Assembly: GCA_001600055.1 (NCBI GenBank)
Contig: BCIV01000014.1
Coordinates: forward strand, 496,001-560,000
Direction: 5' to 3'
Source of the DNA: Filobasidium wieringae
Lineage: Eukaryota > Basidiomycota > Tremellomycetes > Filobasidiales > Filobasidiaceae
Length of the DNA stretch: 64,000 bases
Program-made: the position numbers and the translations under genes
Shown here: positions 62,109-64,000 of the stretch, piece after piece
How positions within the stretch are numbered: position 1 is the first letter of the stretch
Layout: each line of letters starts with the position of its first letter
The notes under the pieces: generated by a model
Seen by the model: the letters and a program-made list of their open reading frames with translations, nothing else
Database searches by the model: none
What the model was told of the DNA's origin: nothing

Positions 62109-64000
62109 ATGTCGTCCGAACTCCAGCCCAAGCGTCGATCATGCGCTTTATGTAAACGATACAAGGTGAGCAAAATCGTCCTGAATCTTCCCGCCTGGAT
62201 TGCTCAGTGATGTTCGTCTTCCGTTCCAGGTCAAATGCCTGGGAGGACCTCCGTGTCGTCGATGCATCGAGTCGAAGTAAGCATGGCTACGGTTCGATCC
62301 CAAATTTGTGGAATTTGATCGGGGTCGATATCAGAGTTACGTGTACACCTCAAGCCCCAGGACCGAAATCGCTGCTGGAACGGGTGACTAGCCTCGAGAA
62401 GAACCACAATGCGTCTTCCAAGATCATACAAGATTTGCAACGAGAGATTGCTAAGCTGAAAGGCGAGCAACCCGGAGCAGAGCCAGACGAGTCTACCGAC
62501 ACGGACGATGACACGCAATCTCAGACCGCCGAGTTGGTTGAAGATCCGGATCGTTCTGAGCAGGTTTCCGACGAAGAGGACGGAGAGAACCTTGGATTAC
62601 TCGGAACAACTCGTTCTGGAAAGCGAAAACGGTATGGTTTGCCCACATTGCCATACGAGAACGGTCACAAGAGGCCTAGGGCAGGAAACGAATTTGGGAA
62701 ATCTGGCGTCACGAGTGTCGAAGAAGAAGTCGCACTGCAAATGCAAGTCGTCGTCACAACATGCATGCATGTGCTATGAAAGAATACTCACCCAACCACA
62801 CCTTGATCGGACACAGATTCTTCTCGAGATGCGTCAACAAGTTGCCATTCATCGATGCACCCTCGGACTTAGACCTTCCTTCCATCAAGAGGGACCAACC
62901 ACTACTGTACTGTCAGTCGATCTGATCGTAGAACAGCGACTCCGATCTGACGCGGAGATTACAGGGACCATGGTAGCGATCGGTTCCAGGGAAGCAGATG
63001 AGCTCGCCTCCATTCATGCATATGCGGAACAACAATCCATCGATAGGGCCCAAAAGACTCTCTTCGGAACGACCGTCACGATGGAAGACCTGAAGGCTCT
63101 TTTGATGATAGGAATGTTCTTGAGGGAGGCTAGATCACCTGGTCATGCGATCGGGATCGCCCATGATATTCGTCTGTCCGACAGATGCCTGGAGCTTTCT
63201 CGAGAATACGAGGAAGTTCGGAGCATTTCGCATGACCCCGAGGCACTCTTTTCGGGTGCACAGGAATTCTGTCAATTGATGAGGGTATATGGGTATCTCT
63301 TCATGCTCGATAGAGTGTACGTCGTCTACTCCGCCGAATCCTGTCATCGACGCTGATCCGATCGATTTTATTGCTGTAGCACTTCGTATGTGGCAGATCA
63401 GCCATATCTCTTAATCAGCAACGAACCCGTCCGGATGATGGAACAGATATTAACTCTACCGTGCATTCGAATGACCGATACTCGGCTAGCAGCTCAAGTC
63501 CACCTTGTCAACCATATGAGTTCGTTCCTATATCGCTTTTTCCAAACTGTACTTGGCTTGGGGACTCACAACCTCGTTTCTCGTCAGGCAACGTTCGCTC
63601 GAGCTTTACGTCTTCCTCTCAAGACAAGCTCGATCTAGTTCCAGCCCATAATCAAACACTGGACGCTTGGTTTGAAAGATGGATCGCAGCTACGGAAGAT
63701 TGGCGAGGACATACGAGCGAGGACGATGTGAACCAACTTCAAACGAGTCTACGGTTTTTGTACGCTTCCTCCCGGCTATACATCAACGCTTTCCTATTAC
63801 AAGGTGAGCAAGTTTTCGCCCATCGACGAGCCTGATCGATGAGGGTCGTCCTGACTCTCGAGTTTATTCTTGGGGATAGGGATAACCCATGCGAGTCAGA
63901 TCGGTCCGGACCGAATGACATGTCTGAACGAATGCGTGGTTGCGGCCCGGACGGTCTGCGTCCAAGCCGTTCGACACGATCAGCCGAACAATATCATCTA
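62109..64000 (+). CDS. Zn2Cys6 transcription factor, 3' end beyond window
   Basis: From ATG 62109: MSSELQPKRRSCALCKRYK, an intron (GTGAGC...CCAG), VKCLGGPPCRRCIES, a second intron, and KVTCTPQAPGPKSLLERVTS. Together these give a complete cluster C-ALC-KRYKVK-C-LGGPP-C-RR-C-IESKVT-C (CX2CX6CX5CX2CX6C). A coiled coil follows (LLERVTSLEKNHNASSKIIQ, DLQREIAKLKGE), then an acidic stretch and the regulatory domain: ITGTMVAIGSREADELASIH, EDLKALLMIGMFLREARSPG, HAIGIAHDIRLSDRCLELSR, FCQLMRVYGYLFMLDRV, TLDAWFERWIAATEDWRGHT, LRFLYASSRLYINAFLLQGI. The coding region runs off the end at 64000. The downstream introns (near 62760-62800, 63322-63380, 63804-63880) are approximate. Position at the far side of the catabolic genes makes it a second candidate regulator. 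Confidence 0.8.

Overview
The window looks like nuclear DNA of a basidiomycete fungus, most likely a tremellomycete yeast (Cryptococcus/Kwoniella relatives). Nearly every gene is broken by several short spectraline-type introns of about 40-110 nt with GT(A/G/C)AGT-like donors, CTAAC-like branch points and YAG acceptors; both tRNA genes contain introns; there are two Zn2Cys6 regulators and a long CAS1-type glycan O-acetyltransferase, a family best known from the cryptococcal capsule. The gene order itself was not compared with any genome, so the placement is an inference from gene structure and families.

Left and middle part (1-41 kb) is a dense housekeeping block: MMS2/UEV1 (DNA damage tolerance), HIS1 (histidine synthesis), a PUB-domain protein, two intron-bearing tRNA-Asp genes facing opposite ways around a zinc-finger protein, a Pex14/17-like peroxin candidate, a low-complexity protein, CAS1, the cohesin loader SCC2, an acidic disordered protein, CPA1 (arginine-pathway carbamoyl phosphate synthase small subunit), a bZIP factor, an unknown protein, RAD1 (9-1-1 checkpoint clamp), the Y-complex nucleoporin NUP120 and a Ser/Thr/Pro-rich protein. 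HIS1 and CPA1 each have a GAGTCA/TGACTC box upstream, as expected for general amino acid control.

A gene-poor stretch (about 41-43.3 kb) holds one possible micro-gene and coding-like debris that I could not assign.

Right part (43-64 kb) is a run of catabolic genes: Zn2Cys6 regulator, polyol (L-arabinitol/sorbitol-type) dehydrogenase, aldo-keto reductase, DUF1593 nucleoside-hydrolase-like protein, MFS sugar transporter, Dal5-type MFS permease, Aro8-type aminotransferase, carboxylesterase and a second Zn2Cys6 regulator cut by the window end. Three pairs are divergent and share 270-360 bp promoters, one with a perfect 17-bp palindrome, another with three GATA cores. A reductase, an NAD polyol dehydrogenase and a sugar porter next to a regulator are the parts of the fungal oxidoreductive pentose route; that these genes form a functional cluster is inference.

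Coordinates of genes run from start codon to stop codon and include introns. Intron joins were worked out by hand from splice signals and reading frame.
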